NCBI RefSeq assembly: GCF_030161395.1
Contig: NZ_BSST01000001.1
Location: 3,534,001-3,598,000, forward strand
Length of the DNA: 64,000 nt
Direction of reading: 5' to 3'
DNA from: Thalassotalea insulae
GTDB taxonomy: Bacteria > Pseudomonadota > Gammaproteobacteria > Enterobacterales > Alteromonadaceae
Shown: positions 60,976 through 64,000 of the stretch, one piece after another
Layout of the letters: the number at the start of each line of letters is the position of its first letter
Position numbering within the stretch: the first letter of the stretch is position 1
Notes under the pieces: model-generated
What the model saw: only the letters and a program-made list of their open reading frames with translations
Databases searched by the model: none
Told to the model about the DNA's origin: nothing
Program-made: the position numbers and the translations under genes

Positions 60976-62142
60976 TTATGACTCGTTAAACAATTCGCGA
61001 CCGATGAGCATTCGACGGATTTCTGAGGTACCAGCGCCGATTTCATATAATTTAGCATCACGCAATAAACGACCAGCTGGGAACTCATTAATATAGCCAT
61101 TACCACCTAATAACTGGATAGCATCTAATGACATTTTTGTCGCTAACTCAGCGGCATATAAAATAACACCTGCGGCGTCTTTACGAGTGGTTTCACCGCG
61201 ATCTGCGGCCTGAGCACACATATAAGCATAAGATTTTGCAGCGTTCATTTGGGTGTACATATCGGCGATTTTGCCTTGCACTAATTGAAACTCACCGATT
61301 GATTGACCGAATTGTTTACGGTCGTGGATATAAGGGACGACTAGGTCCATACAGGCATCCATAATGCCTAATGGGCCACCGGTTAATACTAAACGTTCAT
61401 AATCAAGACCTGACATTAAAACGCGGACACCTTTGCCTTCTTCACCTAATATATTTTCAGCCGGTACTTCGCAGTCTTCAAATACCAGCTCACAGGTGTT
61501 TGAGCCACGCATGCCAAGCTTGTCTAATTTTTGATGACGAGAAAAACCAGGGAAGTCACGCTCAACGATAAACGCAGTGATACCTTTTGAGCCAGCATTA
61601 ACATCAGTTTTTGCGTAAATCACATAAACATGCGCGTCAGGACCGTTAGTGATCCACATTTTATTACCGTTTAAAATGTACTTATCACCTTTTTTCTCGG
61701 CACGTAGCTTCATGCTTACAACATCTGAGCCTGCATTTGGTTCACTCATTGCAAGGGCACCGATATGTTCACCGGTACATAATTTAGGTAGATACTTTTG
61801 TTTTTGCTCGTGGCTACCATTTTTGTTTAATTGATTTAAACAAAGGTTAGACATAGCACCGTAGCTTAAGCCGACTGATGCTGAGGCACGTGAAATTTCC
61901 TGCATTGCCACCATATGTTCAAGGTAACCTAAACCTGAACCGCCATATTGCTCGTCTACTGTCATACCAAGTAAACCCATGTCGCCAAACTTGCGCCATA
62001 AATCCATTGGGAATTCATTATCTTTATCAATTTGTTCGGCGCGAGGTGCGATTTCGTCACGAGCAAATGCGTTTACTTGATCGCGGATCATGTCAACGGT
62101 TTCGCCAAGGTTAAAATTGAGTGATGTGAATGTAGAAATCAT
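60976..62142 (-). CDS. liuA: Isovaleryl-CoA dehydrogenase
   Basis: An FAD enzyme (388 residues from this start) that oxidises isovaleryl-CoA to 3-methylcrotonyl-CoA. Acyl-CoA dehydrogenase motifs: MSEPNAGSDVVSM, WITNGPDAHVYVIYAKT and QLLGGNGYINEFP; the catalytic Glu lies in the IVD-type GLDYERLVLTGGPLG (around residue 249). The frame opens at 62163, but ATG 62142 has AAAGGATCAGCT before it. First enzyme gene after liuR. Confidence 0.95.
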   Translation of the reverse strand: MISTFTSLNFNLGETVDMIRDQVNAFARDEIAPRAEQIDKDNEFPMDLWRKFGDMGLLGMTVDEQYGGSGLGYLEHMVAMQEISRASASVGLSYGAMSNLCLNQLNKNGSHEQKQKYLPKLCTGEHIGALAMSEPNAGSDVVSMKLRAEKKGDKYILNGNKMWITNGPDAHVYVIYAKTDVNAGSKGITAFIVERDFPGFSRHQKLDKLGMRGSNTCELVFEDCEVPAENILGEEGKGVRVLMSGLDYERLVLTGGPLGIMDACMDLVVPYIHDRKQFGQSIGEFQLVQGKIADMYTQMNAAKSYAYMCAQAADRGETTRKDAAGVILYAAELATKMSLDAIQLLGGNGYINEFPAGRLLRDAKLYEIGAGTSEIRRMLIGRELFNES

Positions 62143-62188
62143 AGCTGATCCTTTATTAATCATTTGTCTAAATAGTTAATGCTAGTTG

Positions 62189-62581
62189 TTATTTTTCTAT
62201 TTCTGCTAGCGCTTCTTTACAATTTGCTTCCAGCCCCGTTAACTCGATTAACACGGCTTGAATGTCTTCTAATTGCTGATTTAAATCCGTTTTCTTTTGT
62301 GCGATTAAATCCATTATCGTATTTAACTGGGTTGCACTTGACTTATCTGCATCATAAAGTTCAAATAATCGGCCAGTTTCTGCCAGAGAAAAGCCGAGGC
62401 GTTTACCTCGTAGAATTAACTTTAGTCTAACTTTGTCTCTTTGGTTATAAATTCGTGTCTGACCTTTACGGGTCGGATGTATGAGCTGCTGATCTTCGTA
62501 AAAACGAATGCTCCTGGTGGTAATGTCGAATTCTTTGGCTAATTCACCGATAGAGTATGTTTTTGCTGTTGATGTACTCAT
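62189..62581 (-). CDS. liuR: MerR-family regulator LiuR
   Basis: A 130-residue MerR-type regulator: winged HTH at residues 8-75 (YSIGELAKEFDITTRSIRFYE start) and a long dimerisation helix at the C-terminus. LiuR controls branched-chain amino acid catabolism in many Proteobacteria. It is the first gene of the liu unit, 46 bases before liuA, and a palindrome in its promoter is the expected operator, so it should autoregulate the operon. Confidence 0.92.
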   Translation of the reverse strand: MSTSTAKTYSIGELAKEFDITTRSIRFYEDQQLIHPTRKGQTRIYNQRDKVRLKLILRGKRLGFSLAETGRLFELYDADKSSATQLNTIMDLIAQKKTDLNQQLEDIQAVLIELTGLEANCKEALAEIEK

Positions 62582-62622
62582 AAAATTCTCATGCTTTGCA
62601 ATTATTTTCTAAAGATAGCATG

Positions 62623-62644
62623 AAGTTTACGTAAACGTAAACTT
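62623..62644 (-). promoter_or_regulatory. LiuR-type operator/promoter
   Basis: AAGTTTACGT and ACGTAAACTT form a perfect 10-bp inverted repeat around AA. On the minus strand TTTACG (-35-like) and TATCTT (-10-like, about 62613-62618) lie 18 bases apart with the palindrome between them, the geometry of MerR-controlled promoters. It is 42 bases upstream of liuR. Confidence 0.72.
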
Positions 62645-62807
62645 TTAGCGGTAAATTTTAATGTTTTGTTAAATTTATCTCTATGAACTAGGGAATCTCT
62701 CAGTATTGATGCCCATGTTATTGTCAATTTTTTTGATATCTAACAACACTTTTTGTTATTAAATCAGGTAGATTAGTGGCTATTCAGTATAGGAAAGTTA
62801 TAAAACT

Positions 62808-64000
62808 ATGTCGCATTTAATCAAGAGTTTAAATCAGTTACAACTGATTTTTGTCTTGCGTTTGGCCGCTATTATTATACAAGTGTCACTGATTTTATTT
62901 GTTAATTTAGTGTTGCAATACCAACTACCATGGACACCGTTAGTGGCGGTGATCGTGACAGAATTACTATTTACTCTGATCTGTTGGTATTATTACCGCT
63001 CTCGAGTTAATACCGATAATCTTTCGATTTTTATTCAAAGCATCGCTGATATCATTTTTCTGTCGTTACTTTTATATTTTAGTGGTGGCGCAACTAATGC
63101 CTTTGTTTCGTTATTGCTTATTCCGATAGCGATTGCCGCGGTGACGTTAAGCAATACCCAATTGTTAGTGGTCGCACTTGGCGCTATAACTAGTTATAGC
63201 TTGTTATTGTGGCAGTTACCTATGAGTGTGATGCACGGTAATATGCAAGGGCATTTTATCGGTATGTGGATTAACTTTTTATTCTCTACGTTAGTGGTTG
63301 CATTGGTGGTGGGTAAAATGGCCCGAGGCATCAGTCAAAGGGAAAGAGCACTTGCTAAATATAAGGAAGAGTTATTAAAACAAGAGCAGGTGATGGCACT
63401 TGGTGTCGCTTCGGCGCAGGTTACTCACCAATTGGCAACCCCAGTAGCAACCGTTCAGTTATTAGCTGATGAATTGATGGAAGAGCAGCCGGGCCATTCG
63501 TTATTAATTGATATGCAGCAGCAATTAAGCCGATGTCGGGAAAGCATTGCTAGCTTTAGGAAACTTTCCTTTGATATTAAAGAGCAGACATTGTCGAAAA
63601 TAAGCTGTGCCGAGCTCTTACAGCAAATTCAAGCCCATATTGCGTTAAATTATCCTGATATCGAAATTATTGGTCAGCTGATAGAATCGTCAGAGGATAG
63701 TAACGTTCAGAACGTTACCTATTTACAGGCGGACGCCTCTTTATTACCGGCGATTATCAACTTGATCAATAACGCTATCCGCGCGACTCGTAACAATTTA
63801 AGCCGTCAAATTGAGTTAAGTTGGCAATTAGTGGATGGTTATTGGCAGTTATCGATACACGATTTTGGTGCAGGTTTTACTTTATCTAAATTGGCCGAAC
63901 TAGGCGTTAAACCGGTGGATAGTCAACAAGGCCTTGGCATGGCGGTATTTTTAAGTTACGCGACATTGGAACGTTTGGGCGGAAAATTGCGTTTAACTAA
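62808..64000 (+). CDS. RegB/PrrB/ActS-like sensor histidine kinase (cut by window end)
   Basis: The frame starts at ATG 62808 (AGGAAAG ribosome site) and is open to the end, 397 codons. The N-terminus has about six membrane segments with SGGATNAF (around residue 88), the RegB-type quinone-site signature GGATNPF with Asn-Ala in place of Asn-Pro; then a kinase core with H-box THQLATP, a Cys in QLSRCRES nearby, N-box NLINNAIRAT, DFGAGF and GLGMAVF. It should sense redox state; the response regulator, expected downstream, is not in view. It diverges from the liu operon. Confidence 0.88.
   Translation, partial: MSHLIKSLNQLQLIFVLRLAAIIIQVSLILFVNLVLQYQLPWTPLVAVIVTELLFTLICWYYYRSRVNTDNLSIFIQSIADIIFLSLLLYFSGGATNAFVSLLLIPIAIAAVTLSNTQLLVVALGAITSYSLLLWQLPMSVMHGNMQGHFIGMWINFLFSTLVVALVVGKMARGISQRERALAKYKEELLKQEQVMALGVASAQVTHQLATPVATVQLLADELMEEQPGHSLLIDMQQQLSRCRESIASFRKLSFDIKEQTLSKISCAELLQQIQAHIALNYPDIEIIGQLIESSEDSNVQNVTYLQADASLLPAIINLINNAIRATRNNLSRQIELSWQLVDGYWQLSIHDFGAGFTLSKLAELGVKPVDSQQGLGMAVFLSYATLERLGGKLRLT

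Noticed and set aside
1..64000. tRNA, rRNA, CRISPR arrays, insertion sequences, prophage genes
   Set aside because: I looked for cloverleaf ends, regular repeat-spacer patterns and transposase or integrase motifs and found none.

Overview
The window is about 64 kb of gene-dense, moderately AT-rich chromosome from a marine-type gammaproteobacterium. Gene content and protein style (RNase AM/YciO/ScpAB/RluB next to trp, YcgL/YcgN, PntAB, a liu leucine-degradation cluster, a DUF3718 protein, many GGDEF proteins) point to Alteromonadales, most likely a Colwelliaceae (Colwellia/Thalassotalea-like) genome. This placement is inference from remembered family composition, not from a search. I see no rRNA, tRNA, CRISPR array, insertion sequence or prophage; it looks like core chromosome with a few accessory insertions.

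Layout. 1-2.6 kb: lipid A/LPS genes msbA (3' part only), lpxK, a Trm112-like small protein and kdsB, all +. 2.6-8.9 kb: a methyltransferase, an exported alpha/beta hydrolase, a GNAT acetyltransferase, an RNase H with a viroplasmin-like N-domain, an unusual Lgt, a UbiA-family prenyltransferase and a YdhF-like aldo/keto reductase. 9-15.3 kb: an aromatic amino-acid permease with a TyrR-box-like site, an AhpD-like enzyme divergent from a MarR regulator across a perfect 20-bp palindrome, then a lipoprotein esterase divergent from a CadC/TolB-like membrane regulator. That pair is bracketed by the 3' end of marR and a decayed copy of the same 3' end. 15.4-24.3 kb: a PAS-GGDEF protein, small unknowns, a lytic transglycosylase, glnS, zapE and an EamA transporter.

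24.3-32.5 kb (minus strand): a complete tryptophan operon, trpL-DAHP synthase-trpE-trpG-trpD-trpCF-trpB-trpA. It is headed by a type I-beta DAHP synthase gene and preceded by a leader peptide with three consecutive Trp codons and a classical attenuator. Divergent from it run rnm, yciO, scpA, scpB, rluB, rnd, ycgL, an MltB-like transglycosylase and ycgN (32.5-39.6 kb). 39.8-53.2 kb: pntAB, an M9-like collagenase lipoprotein, an AgcS symporter overlapping a TfoX C-terminal-domain gene, a RhlE-type helicase, an unknown Cys-rich protein, a second GGDEF protein, a Kef-type antiporter and a patatin-like phospholipase.

53.3-64 kb: a small exported DUF3718 protein preceded on its own strand by a convincing cyclic-di-GMP-I (GEMM) riboswitch with a promoter at its 5' edge, then the leucine/isovalerate catabolic operon liuR-A-B-C-D-E-scoA-scoB (minus) with a palindromic LiuR-type operator, and a divergent RegB/PrrB-like sensor kinase cut by the window end. 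The main points of interest are regulatory: a c-di-GMP riboswitch near two diguanylate cyclases, a Trp attenuator that also covers the first step of the shikimate pathway, 11-bp phased direct repeats between a CadC-like regulator and its neighbour, and the duplicated marR 3' end around that pair.
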